Part shown: one piece after another, positions 34,928-43,622 of the stretch | Layout of the letters: every line of letters begins with the position of its first letter | How positions within the stretch are numbered: position 1 is the stretch's first letter | Assembly (NCBI GenBank): GCA_945860085.1 | Contig: CAMAPJ010000008.1 | Location: 1 to 49,574, forward strand | Length of the DNA: 49,574 nucleotides | Source: Synechococcus sp. UW140 | GTDB taxonomy: Bacteria > Cyanobacteriota > Cyanobacteriia > PCC-6307 > Cyanobiaceae | Direction: 5' to 3' | Notes under the pieces: model-generated | The model's input: the letters and a program-made list of their open reading frames with translations, nothing else | Databases searched by the model: none | Told to the model about the DNA's origin: nothing | Translations under genes and position numbers: made by a program

Positions 34928-35884
34928 TCAGCCCTTGGTGGTTAACAGCGCCTGATCGATGGGCTTGCCCTGGCGATCCCATGCGTTGATTTTGATGGTG
35001 GTGGGGCTGGCCTCCAGTTCCACGAAGCCATGCACACTGGCGCAGGCCGCCGTGTTGCCATTGGCCAGGATCGGCCTCAAGCTGGCACCGCCGATGCCCA
35101 GGGTGAGGTAGGTGGTGCCCTCGATCACCTTGGTGCGCTCGTAGTCGTGTTCGTGGCCATTGATATAGAGCTGCACCCCAAACTTTTTAAACAGGGGCGC
35201 TAGCCGGGCCTGGGCATCGGCATCATTGCCATAGAGCCCCGCCGAATAGATGGGGTGGTGGCCCACCACCACTTTCCACGGGGCCTTGCTGGCCGCCAGG
35301 CTGGAGCGCAGCCAGGGCAATTGTCGGCCCCAGTTGGCATTCACATTCGTATCCAGCATGAAAAACTCCACCGGCCCGCGGCGCAGGTTGTACCAGCGGC
35401 CGGCCATGCCGAAGGGGCGATAGGTCACCTGGGGATCGCCATTGGCCGTGCGGATGTCGTGGTTGCCGAGCACCGCGTGGAAGGGCACCCCGGCCTGGAG
35501 CAGGGCGCTGTAGGGGCGGGTGAAGGCGACATCGACCCGGCTCATTTCGCCGTTGTTGTAGATGTTGTCGCCGGCCAGGATCACCAGATCCACCGGATGG
35601 CGCCGCTGCACGGTCGCCATCTGATCCGCTACCGCCTGCTGCTTGCCATCACCACTGCCGCTATCCGCCGTGGCTAACCAGCGCAGCTTGGTGGGGGACT
35701 GGCTGGCTGGCGCCTGGGCCACCAGGGGGCGTGCGCTTGCTGGGGGCGCCTGGTTGGCAAGGGCGCTGGAGGCTTGGGTCGAGGCCTTGGCGGCAACCAG
35801 GCTGGCTCCCAATCCCAACCCACCGGCCAGTAGGGCGAACAGCTGCCGGCGCCTGAGGGAAGGACTCACACGGTCGCGATCCAT
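34928..35884 (-). CDS. Exported metallophosphoesterase (purple acid phosphatase-like)
   Basis: A 318-residue secreted phosphatase. A twin-arginine signal (LRRRQLFALLAGGLGLGASL) implies export in folded state by Tat. The di-metal motifs are present in order: ATADSGSGD (D-x-D/G block altered), LAGDNIYN, LGNHD, VVVGHHPIYS and NGHEHDYER. This is the arrangement of tartrate-resistant or purple acid phosphatases. The substrate is probably phosphate monoesters in periplasm or medium. It lies just downstream of the CruA/CruP homologue on the same strand. The mobile island ends a short way beyond its stop codon. No Pho box was recognised. Confidence 0.88.
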   Translation of the reverse strand: MDRDRVSPSLRRRQLFALLAGGLGLGASLVAAKASTQASSALANQAPPASARPLVAQAPASQSPTKLRWLATADSGSGDGKQQAVADQMATVQRRHPVDLVILAGDNIYNNGEMSRVDVAFTRPYSALLQAGVPFHAVLGNHDIRTANGDPQVTYRPFGMAGRWYNLRRGPVEFFMLDTNVNANWGRQLPWLRSSLAASKAPWKVVVGHHPIYSAGLYGNDADAQARLAPLFKKFGVQLYINGHEHDYERTKVIEGTTYLTLGIGGASLRPILANGNTAACASVHGFVELEASPTTIKINAWDRQGKPIDQALLTTKG

Positions 35885-35909
35885 GGAGCCTGGCTGTTGG
35901 GCTATCAGG

Positions 35910-37931
35910 TTACCGGCCCTGTTTTGTCAACGGGGCCAGGCTTTGCCAGCGGGGCCGGCCGATTCCATCGGTGATGTCAAAGGCGAGGGCATTGAGGCCC
36001 AGGGCCAGGGCCGGCCAGCTGGCTTCCAGCTGGGGGCGCAGGGCCCGCTCCAGCTGGGGCAGCCAGCCAGAGAGCAGCAGCGAGCGCAGGCTGAGCAGGC
36101 TGAATTCGAGGTAACTGATCAGCCAGCGGGCCAGGTCCACCGGGCCGGCTAGATCGAGGATCCAGAGCAGCATCTTCGGCGTGCGCCAGGCGGCCACCAG
36201 GGCCATGGAGGTGAAGGCCAGCCAGCCGGCTCGATCCTTCATGAAGGCATCGGCCTTGGCCGGATCGCCCGTGGCCAGCACGCCAAAAAAGACGTTGAGC
36301 ATGGCGTTGATCGCCTGGGGAGCCACATGCCGGCCAGGGGGCACCATCATGCCGCGACTGAACAGCCAGGTGACCGTGACATTGGCCTGGGAGGCGCGTA
36401 CCTGGTTGAGGCTGCCCGCATCCAGCTGGTCTAGGCGCAAGGCCTGATCGATCAAGGTGGTGAGCCGGGGCAGGTTGCGCACCAGGGTGCCAAAGCCGGT
36501 GAAGATCAGGGGCGACTGCAGGGAGGCCGCATCGCCGATCGCCAGGATGCGCTCAAAGCCCACCCGGCGCGAGCCGCTGCGGGTGTGGAAATAGCCGGGG
36601 ATGTAGCCGAAGGTTGGTTTTTTCCAGCGCAGCGTTAAGCCCTCGATCGGCTTGTATTCGCCGAGAATCTGGAAAAAGTCCTCGTAAAGCTCAAGCAAGG
36701 AGCCGGGATCGGCTTCGGTGATCCGGTGGTAATGGAACAGGTAAAACGTGAGTTCTTCACCCTTGCCTGGGAAGAGCTCCCAGATCAGCTGCCGCTGGCG
36801 GCTGATATCGCCATGGCCAAACAGCACATCACCCAGGTTGGGATCCCAGATCTCCGCCGGGATGCCCTCCAGCACCATGCCGACGGTGGGACAGACGCTG
36901 TCAAAGGGCTGGCCCCCATGCAGTTGCCAGGCCACCGAACTGGCGGTGCCCATGGCATCAAGCACCAGCTTGCAGTGGAGCTGGCGGCGCTGGCCACTGC
37001 GGCGCTCCTGAAGCTCCAGCACGACACCGTCGTCGTGGACGGCCGCGTGCAGGAAATCGCTGAAATCGATCACGGCGCCGCCTGCGGCCTTCAGTTTGGC
37101 CTGACAAGCCAGCAGCAGGGCCTGACTGTCAATGGCGATGTTGAGCACCGTTGGGGTATGCAACACCGGCGCACAACAGTCGGCTGGATTGTTGCCGTCA
37201 AAAAATTTGTGGAAGCCGTCCCGGTATTCGCGCAGGATCAGGGTTTCAATCTCATCCGCACTGAAGAGGCCGGTTTCAACCAACACCTTCAGCTCAGTGC
37301 GGGAAATGTTCCATTCGCGGTGCATTTTGCCCGCTTCCAGTCGCTCCACTACCGCCACCCGCTGGCCGCTGCGGGCTAGGGCGGCCGCCTGAACCATCCC
37401 TAGGGCGCCACCAAGCACCACCACATCCCAGGGCCGCTCGGCTTCGGCAGGCCGGGGCATCGGCCCGGAGCGTCTGTCCACCACGGCAGGAGGCGCTGCC
37501 GTGCGGCCGGCTTGGCCGCGCCAGCGCGCTTCCCACCACCACAGCCGCTCCAGGTCGCCCCGGCCCTCGGGCAACTGCCGAAAGGCTGCCACCGTGTGGG
37601 GATAGGCGCTAGAGAGGGCCTCAAACACATCGGCGCCGCTGTCTAAAGGCGCCAGGGGGGCCAAGGCGTAGGGAAAGCGTTGCTCTAGCTGGGCCCCCAG
37701 CTTGGCCAGCAGGGCCTGGGCCTGGGCCTTCGATCCTTGCCAGAGCCAGGCCTTGAGATACACCGATTGCTGCAGGGACCAGCCACTTAGGCGCAGATCA
37801 AGCCCATCGCGGCAGAGGCGCAGGTGCTGGCCCGCTCGCGTCACTCCGGCTCCCAGCAACTCCTGGGCCGCCGCAATCACGGGCTCGAGCTGCCGCCGGG
37901 GCACATCGACGTACCAAAGCGGTTCGATCAT
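35910..37931 (-). CDS. CruA/CruP-type lycopene cyclase family flavoprotein
   Basis: A 673-residue FAD protein. The N-terminal 165 residues precede a Rossmann fold WDVVVLGGALGMVQAAALARSGQRVAVVER. The GGALG dinucleotide motif (instead of GxGxxG) is typical for CruA/CruP. Other matching segments are MHREWNISRTELKVLVETGLFS, FFDGNNPADCCAPVLHTPTVLNIAIDSQ, VLDAMGTASSVAWQL and ILAIGDAASLQSPLIFTGFGTLVRNLPRL. The family cyclises lycopene ends (CruA) or acts in stress-related carotenoid metabolism (CruP). Picocyanobacteria usually use CrtL for lycopene, which would favour a CruP-like role, but I cannot separate the two here. It starts 4 bp after the peroxiredoxin stop, hence co-transcribed. Confidence 0.85.
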   Translation of the reverse strand: MIEPLWYVDVPRRQLEPVIAAAQELLGAGVTRAGQHLRLCRDGLDLRLSGWSLQQSVYLKAWLWQGSKAQAQALLAKLGAQLEQRFPYALAPLAPLDSGADVFEALSSAYPHTVAAFRQLPEGRGDLERLWWWEARWRGQAGRTAAPPAVVDRRSGPMPRPAEAERPWDVVVLGGALGMVQAAALARSGQRVAVVERLEAGKMHREWNISRTELKVLVETGLFSADEIETLILREYRDGFHKFFDGNNPADCCAPVLHTPTVLNIAIDSQALLLACQAKLKAAGGAVIDFSDFLHAAVHDDGVVLELQERRSGQRRQLHCKLVLDAMGTASSVAWQLHGGQPFDSVCPTVGMVLEGIPAEIWDPNLGDVLFGHGDISRQRQLIWELFPGKGEELTFYLFHYHRITEADPGSLLELYEDFFQILGEYKPIEGLTLRWKKPTFGYIPGYFHTRSGSRRVGFERILAIGDAASLQSPLIFTGFGTLVRNLPRLTTLIDQALRLDQLDAGSLNQVRASQANVTVTWLFSRGMMVPPGRHVAPQAINAMLNVFFGVLATGDPAKADAFMKDRAGWLAFTSMALVAAWRTPKMLLWILDLAGPVDLARWLISYLEFSLLSLRSLLLSGWLPQLERALRPQLEASWPALALGLNALAFDITDGIGRPRWQSLAPLTKQGR

Positions 37932-37935
37932 GGCG

Positions 37936-38526
37936 TTAGCGGATGGGGCTTGGGGAAGGAGTGGCGGCGATGCGGGCCTGGAGGGAGGCCAGGATCTCCT
38001 GGCTATGGCCGGAGGGGCGCACGGCCACCCAGCGCTCGCGCAGGATTCCGGCGGGATCGATCAGGAAGCTGTGGCGCTGGGAGAAAGGGGCAATCCAGGA
38101 GCCATAGGTGCGACTGACCAGGCCGCCCGGATCGGAGAGCAGGGGAAAGGCCAGGCCCTCGCTGCCGCAGAAGGAGGCGTGGGATTCGGCCGAATCGGCG
38201 CTGACGCCGACCACCTCCGCCCCCAGCTGGTGGAATTGGGCCAGGTCTTGCTGGAAGCCGCGGGCTTCCAGGGTGCAGCCACCGGTGAAATCCTTGGGAT
38301 AAAAATAGAGAACGAGCCAGCGGCCCTGGAAATCCTTGAGGCTGCGTTCTCCTGCGCTGCCAGGAGGCACAAACCCGGTCAAAGCAAAGGGCGGAGCCGC
38401 CTGATCAAGCTCCGGCAGGAGGCCACCCAGGGCTCGGGCCTGCCGGGGAGCGGCCAGCAGGGCCGAGAGGGCTCCTGCCGCTGGAACGGCAGCCAAAAGC
38501 CCCTGCAACACAAGACGGCGCTTCAT
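37936..38526 (-). CDS. Peroxiredoxin (PrxQ/BCP type), probably exported to lumen or periplasm
   Basis: A 196-residue thiol peroxidase. The N-terminus MKRRLVLQGLLAAVPAAG is a signal peptide with a possible twin-arginine motif. The thioredoxin-like domain has LVLYFYPKDFTGGCTLEARGF: the peroxidatic Cys sits in TGGCT (family usual TPGCT). The resolving Cys of typical PrxQ, five residues later, is replaced (EARGF), while another Cys occurs in SFCGSEG. I chose the ATG at 38526. The frame is open far upstream but through the rpmB gene. It is tightly linked (4 bp) to the CruA/CruP homologue, suggesting a link between peroxide removal and carotenoid metabolism. Confidence 0.88.
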   Translation of the reverse strand: MKRRLVLQGLLAAVPAAGALSALLAAPRQARALGGLLPELDQAAPPFALTGFVPPGSAGERSLKDFQGRWLVLYFYPKDFTGGCTLEARGFQQDLAQFHQLGAEVVGVSADSAESHASFCGSEGLAFPLLSDPGGLVSRTYGSWIAPFSQRHSFLIDPAGILRERWVAVRPSGHSQEILASLQARIAATPSPSPIR

Positions 38527-38573
38527 TGCAGGGGCACAGGTGACGAATTGACTGGGGGCTGAGACCAGCAGGC

Positions 38574-38810
38574 TCAGATCTTGGCCAGGTTGACGCCGAG
38601 TTGCTTGGCGTAGGCACCGAGGCCTTTTTTCTGGACGGTTTTCAATGCGCGGGTGGAAATGCGCAGCTTGACGAAGCGATTGCCCTCGGCCCACCACAGA
38701 CGTCGCTCCTGCAGGTTGACCTGCTGCAGCTTCTTGGTGCGCACATGGGAGTGGGAGACGGCCATGCCGTTGTTGGCGCGCTTGCCGGTGAGCTGACAAA
38801 CCCGGGACAT
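38574..38810 (-). CDS. rpmB: 50S ribosomal protein L28
   Basis: A 78-residue ribosomal protein: [20 protein letters not shown] is the diagnostic start, followed by a basic body ([17 protein letters not shown]) and a C-terminal [21 protein letters not shown] chose the ATG at 38810; a further in-frame start lies 9 bp upstream. It is located between htpG and the peroxiredoxin gene on the same strand. Confidence 0.96.
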   Translation of the reverse strand: MSRVCQLTGKRANNGMAVSHSHVRTKKLQQVNLQERRLWWAEGNRFVKLRISTRALKTVQKKGLGAYAKQLGVNLAKI

Positions 38811-38949
38811 GACAATCAACCTGTGGATAACAAACGGGGATTAACCCGAACGGAGATCTTACCAAAGGGCAAGGCGGCGGTGGGTTGAAGCCGCCTTGCG
38901 GGTCTTGGCGATGGGCCGCCAGGCGGCCGCTGCGCATGGGCCCTTGGGC

Positions 38950-40854
38950 TCAGAGGCCCCGGGCGAGCAGCTGGGAGAGCAGGTCGGTGCTGCGTTGCTG
39001 GAAGCCGGCCAGCTGGTTGGGCTCCAGGCCGCCCACGGCCAGGCGGGCCATCTCATAGAGATGCTGACCAAGTTGGTTCGCGAGCTGCTGGCTGGGGGAG
39101 CTGGTACCAGCGCCGGTAATCACGGCCCCGGCGGAGAGCTTCAGCAGCCCTTCCACCAGGGGATGGCGGCGGTTGATCAGCAGCACGTGGTGCTCGGGCA
39201 GGCCCGGCAGGCGCTGCTCCATCAGGGCGCCCAGGTCGTTGATGCGGCGCATCTGCTCGGGTAGCAAAATCAGGGCCGCCGGAGCGTTGTCCCCTTTAAG
39301 GGATTGCACCTGCACGGTCACCTTGTCTGTGTTGAGCACCTCCTTAAACAGGCTGCGCAGCTGCTCACTGGCGTCCTTGCCTTCGGCGTCGGAGAGTTCG
39401 CTCTCCTTCTCCTGGAGGCTGTCATCCAGTTCGCTATCGACCCGCTGGAAGGTGAGCTCCTGGTGGCGCGATTCCAGCCAGGGAATGAACTGGGCATCGA
39501 TCAGGGTGTCGGCCAGCAGCACTTCGGCCCCTTGCCCCTTCCATAGGGCCAGCGGACCCGCCTGGCCGGCCTCATCGGTGCAGTAGAGGATGCGTTTGGC
39601 GTTGGCCTCGCCCAGGCGGCTGCGGTAGCCGGCCAGGGTGGTGTAGGCCAGGTTGCCACTGGCGATCGGGTCGGGGGTCTCCTCTTGGTCACCCGCAGGG
39701 GCGGTGGTGCCATAGAGCACCAGATCGGCCACCTGGTCGGCGAACTTGTCGTCCTCCATGGCGCCGATTTTGATGAAGGGGGCCAGGGCCTCCCAGATTT
39801 CGGCGTAGCGCTTGGGCTCATCGCGGTGGAGCTCCTTGAGGCGATCGCCCACCTTCTTGGCCACAAAGCCGCCGATTGAGCGCACGCGCCGATCGGTCTG
39901 GAGGGCGCTGCGGCTCACATTCAGGGGGATGTCGGGGGAGTCGATCACGCCGCGCAGGGGCATCAGGTAGCGGGGCACCACCTCCTTGATCGAATCACTC
40001 ACGAACACCTGGTTGCAATAGAGGCGAATCTCGCCCCGTTCCCAATCGGTGCGGCCCGTGAGCCGGGGGAAGAAGAGAATGCCCTGGAGGTTGTAGGGGT
40101 AATCGGTGTTGAGGTGCACCCAGAGCAGGGGATCCCCCTGGAAGGGATAGAGGTAGCGGTAGAAATCGATGTAATCCTGATCGGTGAGATCCCGGGGGCT
40201 GCTGCGCCAGGGGGCCTGACGCTTGTTCACCGTCTCGCCTTCCAGCTGCACCTCCACCGGCAGGAAGTCGCAGTAGGTGGTGATCAGGGTGCGCAGGCGG
40301 CTGGGCTCGATGTATTCGATTTCCTCCTCCTGCAGGTGCAGGATCACATCGGTGCCAGGCTCGCTGCGCTCACCTCCTTCCAGGGTGAAGTTGGGGGAGC
40401 CATCACAGCTCCAGCGCACCGCCTCGGCATCGGGCCTGGCTGAGAGCGTGACCAGCTCCACCTGGTCGGCCACCATGAAGCTGGAATAGAAGCCCAGGCC
40501 GAAGTGGCCGATGATCGCGTCGTCTTCGCTTTTGTATTTCTGCAGGAACTCCTCGGCGCTGGAGAAGGCCACCTGGTTGATGTAGCGCTTCACCTCATCG
40601 GCCGTCATGCCGATGCCGTTGTCGCTGATCGTGACCGTTTTGGCCTCCCGATCAATGCTGATGCGGATTTTCCCTTCTTCGCCCTCACTGCAATCGCCGC
40701 CCATGGCCGCCATGCGCCGCTTGCTAATGGCGTCGACGCCATTACTGACCAGCTCGCGCAGGAAGACCTCATGGCCGGAATAGACGGCCTTTTTAATGAT
40801 CGGAAAAATGTTTTCCGTGTGGATCTGGATTTGGCCCTGTTCCTTCACAGTCAC
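38950..40854 (-). CDS. htpG: Chaperone protein HtpG (Hsp90)
   Basis: A 634-residue cytosolic Hsp90. The N-terminal ATPase domain shows IFPIIKKAVYSGHEVFLRELVSNGVDAISKRR (where most Hsp90s read LRELISNASDA), then DNGIGMTADEV and GHFGLGFYSSFMVAD. The middle domain has YLMPLRGVIDSPDIPLNVSRSALQTD and the C-terminal dimerisation domain follows. In cyanobacteria HtpG supports heat and light stress tolerance and phycobilisome or tetrapyrrole protein folding. The Asn-Gly-Val-Asp variation (SNGVDAI) is a cyanobacterial trait as I recall. It starts the minus-strand run htpG-rpmB-prx-cru-phosphatase. Confidence 0.96.
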   Translation of the reverse strand: MTVKEQGQIQIHTENIFPIIKKAVYSGHEVFLRELVSNGVDAISKRRMAAMGGDCSEGEEGKIRISIDREAKTVTISDNGIGMTADEVKRYINQVAFSSAEEFLQKYKSEDDAIIGHFGLGFYSSFMVADQVELVTLSARPDAEAVRWSCDGSPNFTLEGGERSEPGTDVILHLQEEEIEYIEPSRLRTLITTYCDFLPVEVQLEGETVNKRQAPWRSSPRDLTDQDYIDFYRYLYPFQGDPLLWVHLNTDYPYNLQGILFFPRLTGRTDWERGEIRLYCNQVFVSDSIKEVVPRYLMPLRGVIDSPDIPLNVSRSALQTDRRVRSIGGFVAKKVGDRLKELHRDEPKRYAEIWEALAPFIKIGAMEDDKFADQVADLVLYGTTAPAGDQEETPDPIASGNLAYTTLAGYRSRLGEANAKRILYCTDEAGQAGPLALWKGQGAEVLLADTLIDAQFIPWLESRHQELTFQRVDSELDDSLQEKESELSDAEGKDASEQLRSLFKEVLNTDKVTVQVQSLKGDNAPAALILLPEQMRRINDLGALMEQRLPGLPEHHVLLINRRHPLVEGLLKLSAGAVITGAGTSSPSQQLANQLGQHLYEMARLAVGGLEPNQLAGFQQRSTDLLSQLLARGL

Positions 40855-41223
40855 GGTCAGTGGACGACTGGCGGGACCCTAGGAAAGGGCTGGCGCCAAC
40901 TCAAGAGCTGCCAGGGAGGGGTCCCCGAACCCCGAAGCTGGGGGCTGGACCTGGGGCGAGCGAGATGGGGGCCCTTTGGAGATCCCAGGGCGCGAGCCCT
41001 GGCTGGGCCTTATCTTCGCCAGACAGCTGGGTTGGCGAACTGAGTTGCTGAAAGGTCTCTTTGCTGGCCTACCACGGCCAAGGATCAGGGGACTGATCAA
41101 GCATTGAATGAAGGCGACCGCCCCCTCCAAAATACCTTGATTTAAGGTGGTGGGCCTTGGCGCATCACCTGTCTGGCCAGCACCCTGTGGACCTCGCTTA
41201 AGACCTGGCGCCATAGCCTCACG
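40855..41223. other. Divergent upstream region of htpG and ktrB
   Basis: About 370 bases holding the promoters of htpG (leftward) and ktrB (rightward). The ktrB frame is open from 41146 onward and encodes family-like residues (LWTSLKTWRHSLTV) before the first GTG, so translation may begin inside this stretch. No CIRCE-type inverted repeat was recognised near htpG. Confidence 0.45.
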
Positions 41224-42597
41224 GTGCCCCAATTCACGGTGGTTACCGGCGCCTTGGTGATTGCTGTCGGCACGGTCGTTCTCGCGAGCCCGCTCTGTTC
41301 CAGCGACGAGGTTGGGCTGTGGGAAGCCCTGTTTACGGTGACCTCCGCGATCACGGTGACGGGTCTGTCGATCATCGACATCAGCCGGGACCTCACCGCC
41401 TTTGGCCAGGCGACCCTGGCCGGCTTGATTATCACCGGTGGCCTGGGCCTGATGGCCATCACCACCTTCCTGCAGGGGTTTGTGCAGGGGCGCTCCGGTC
41501 TGCGTCACCGGCTCGACAAGGGCCGGGCCTTGGACGACTTCGGCGTGGGCGGGATTGGCCCCACCTTCAACAGCATTCTGGTTACGGGGCTTGGGGTGAT
41601 GGCCTTGGGCACGTTGGTGCTGTACGGCTTCGGCTTTACCGATATCGCCAATCCGCTGGAACGGTTCTGGGCGTCCCTGTTCCACTGCATCAGCGCTTAC
41701 AACAACGCAGGCTTTGGTCTTTGGGGCGACAATCTTGTGCGCTACCGGGACAATCCGGTGGTGAACGGTGTGATCGCCACCATGATCGTGGTGGGCGGCA
41801 TTGGCTGGCGGGTGATTAACGACCTTTGGAGTAATCGCTCCAGCCTGCAACGGCGGAGCGCTTTCACCCTGCGCAGCCTCAAGCTGCGTCGGCTGAGCCT
41901 GCACAGCCGGTTGGTGTTGCGCAGCACAATTCTATTGATTGTGGTGGGGGCCCTGGGCCTGTTGTTCACCGAACAGTTCGCCTCCGGTGGCGTGATCGAG
42001 GACCTGCAGTGGTGGCAGCGGCTGCAGGTGACCCTGTTTCAATCGATTTCGGCCCGTACGGCAGGCTTTAACACCGTGCCGCTCTCGATTCAAACCTTCT
42101 CCGATGCCGGCCTGCTGCTGCTGATTGTGCTGATGTTCATCGGTGCTAGCCCGGGGGGCACCGGCGGCGGCATCAAGACCACCACCTTCGCCGTTTTGAT
42201 GGGGGCGACCCGTTCCACCCTGGAGGGCCGTGATGAGGTGATCATCCAGCGGCGTCAGATCCCGGATACCGTTGTGCTGCGGGCCGTGGGGGTGACCTTG
42301 GCCTCGGCAATCTTCGTGATTTTGATGGCCCTGTTGCTCGGCATCGGGCCCACCACCTCAGGGGTGCCCACCCGCACCAGCTTCAACTTCCTGGAGAAGC
42401 TCTTTACCTGCATGTCGGCCTTCGGTACGGTGGGGCTGGATCTGGGCGTGACGGCCCAGTTGAACCGTTGGGGCCAGCTGGTACTGATGGTGGGTATGTT
42501 TGTGGGCAGATTGGGCATTTTGCTTCTGCTCTCGGCGTTCTACGGCAGCCGGTCCCCATCCCGTGTGGGCTATCCCCGCGAAGAGCTTTTCATCTGA
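41224..42597 (+). CDS. ktrB: Potassium uptake transporter subunit KtrB (TrkH family)
   Basis: A 457-residue membrane channel-like transporter for K+ (Na+-dependent in cyanobacteria). Four P-loop/M1-M2 repeats are expected; visible filter segments include TSAITVTGLSIID, HCISAYNNAGFGLWG, SISARTAGFNTVPL and MSAFGTVGLDLGV. The GTG at 41224 is the first standard start, but the preceding in-frame codons (LWTSLKTWRHSLT) look like genuine N-terminal sequence, so a CTG at 41173 or 41185 could be used. ktrA follows after 10 bp. Together they form the KtrAB system for osmotic and pH adaptation. Confidence 0.93.
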   Translation: MPQFTVVTGALVIAVGTVVLASPLCSSDEVGLWEALFTVTSAITVTGLSIIDISRDLTAFGQATLAGLIITGGLGLMAITTFLQGFVQGRSGLRHRLDKGRALDDFGVGGIGPTFNSILVTGLGVMALGTLVLYGFGFTDIANPLERFWASLFHCISAYNNAGFGLWGDNLVRYRDNPVVNGVIATMIVVGGIGWRVINDLWSNRSSLQRRSAFTLRSLKLRRLSLHSRLVLRSTILLIVVGALGLLFTEQFASGGVIEDLQWWQRLQVTLFQSISARTAGFNTVPLSIQTFSDAGLLLLIVLMFIGASPGGTGGGIKTTTFAVLMGATRSTLEGRDEVIIQRRQIPDTVVLRAVGVTLASAIFVILMALLLGIGPTTSGVPTRTSFNFLEKLFTCMSAFGTVGLDLGVTAQLNRWGQLVLMVGMFVGRLGILLLLSAFYGSRSPSRVGYPREELFI

Positions 42598-42607
42598 ACT
42601 TCCTCCC

Positions 42608-43312
42608 ATGACCAGTTGGTGGCAATGGAATCCGGCTGAAGGCCCCAGCAAGGGCGGCTTTGCCGTGATTGGCGTCGGTCGTTTCGGTTTGGCCGTGTGC
42701 TCGGAGTTGGTCAAGGCCGGCGCCGATGTGCTGGCCATCGATGCCAGCCAGCGGGCCATCGATGGCCTGCGCCAGATCGATCCGGGCATCGAGGCGCGGG
42801 TGCTGGACTGCACGGACGAAGACGCCCTGCGCGCCGCCGGCGTGCTCGACATGGCCACCGTGGTGATTGCCATGAGTGAGCCGATCGAGGCCAGTGTGAC
42901 GGCCACCTTGATTGTCAAGGACAGCCCCGGCACCAAGGTGAAGCAGGTGATCGCCCGGGCCACCAGTGATTTGCACTTAAGAATGCTCCAGCGGGTGGGG
43001 GCCGATCGGGTCGTGTTCCCTTCGAAGATGCAAGGCGAACGCCTGGGGCTGGAGCTGGTGCGCCCCAACCTGCTAGAGCGGCTGCGGCTTGACGACCGCA
43101 ACAGCATCGAAGAGATCCGCGTGCCCGAGGCGTTCATCGGTCAGTCGTTGCGCGAGATCAATCTCCGCAAGACCTACAAAGTGAGCGTGCTGGCCGCCGG
43201 CCCCGACAACCAGCTCATTGTTAATCCACCCGCCTCCCACGTGCTGGCCGCTGGTGAATTGCTGGTGGTGATGGGCGCCAGCGACGCCCTGGCTAAACTG
43301 CCTGGCCGTTGA
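42608..43312 (+). CDS. ktrA: Potassium uptake regulatory subunit KtrA (TrkA family)
   Basis: A 234-residue cytosolic RCK protein that gates KtrB. The Rossmann fold (GGFAVIGVGRFGLAVCSELVKAGADVLAID) binds NAD(H) or ATP/ADP, and a C-terminal TrkA-C domain begins near EEIRVPEAFIGQSLREINLRKTYKVSVLA. The start at 42608 (MTSWWQWNP) lies 10 bp after the ktrB stop, an operon arrangement. No third subunit (KtrE) is present here. Confidence 0.94.
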   Translation: MTSWWQWNPAEGPSKGGFAVIGVGRFGLAVCSELVKAGADVLAIDASQRAIDGLRQIDPGIEARVLDCTDEDALRAAGVLDMATVVIAMSEPIEASVTATLIVKDSPGTKVKQVIARATSDLHLRMLQRVGADRVVFPSKMQGERLGLELVRPNLLERLRLDDRNSIEEIRVPEAFIGQSLREINLRKTYKVSVLAAGPDNQLIVNPPASHVLAAGELLVVMGASDALAKLPGR

Positions 43313-43622
43313 CGGGCTAGCAGGCTCTACCTTCTTCAAAAGTTACTGCGATAAAATTTAATTAAAAATCTAAGTATAGATCCTGTCTTGTGGGGTTTGC
43401 AAAGCTATTTATGCCGGTTTATCTTTGTTGGCCTGCGAATTGGTGCATCGGCTGCCACAAGCAAAGCACTAACGCTTGTCTTTGCTGGGCTGCGCTGGTT
43501 CCGAAAAAGAAGCTTCCCCAAGCCTAATCGGGAATTGAAATCCCTGGACAAGCCGCAGGCGTGCCTTTATTCTGTTACGCTAGAAAAATTAAAAATCAAT
43601 TATTTAAAAATTTAATCAGCCC
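43313..43622. other. AT-rich upstream region of the Kelch surface protein
   Basis: About 310 bases, far more AT-rich than the flanking ktrA gene, with runs such as ttaattaaaaatctaagtat and attatttaaaaatttaatc. A 75-codon frame is open (43388-43615) but its product has no recognisable feature. Promoter elements for the downstream gene are likely here. The composition shift marks the junction to a possibly acquired gene. Confidence 0.45.

Noticed and set aside
33400-34930. tRNA gene as integration target next to the integrase
   Set aside because: I looked for the T-loop GGTTCGAATCC-type sequence and acceptor pairing on both strands and found none here or elsewhere in the window.
34788-34982. 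64-codon minus-strand frame overlapping the phosphatase end
   Set aside because: Low-complexity Gly/His/Pro product without features; shadow of the phosphatase gene.
43388-43615. 75-codon plus-strand frame upstream of the Kelch protein
   Set aside because: AT-rich region with weak composition and no homologous pattern; more likely leader or promoter DNA.
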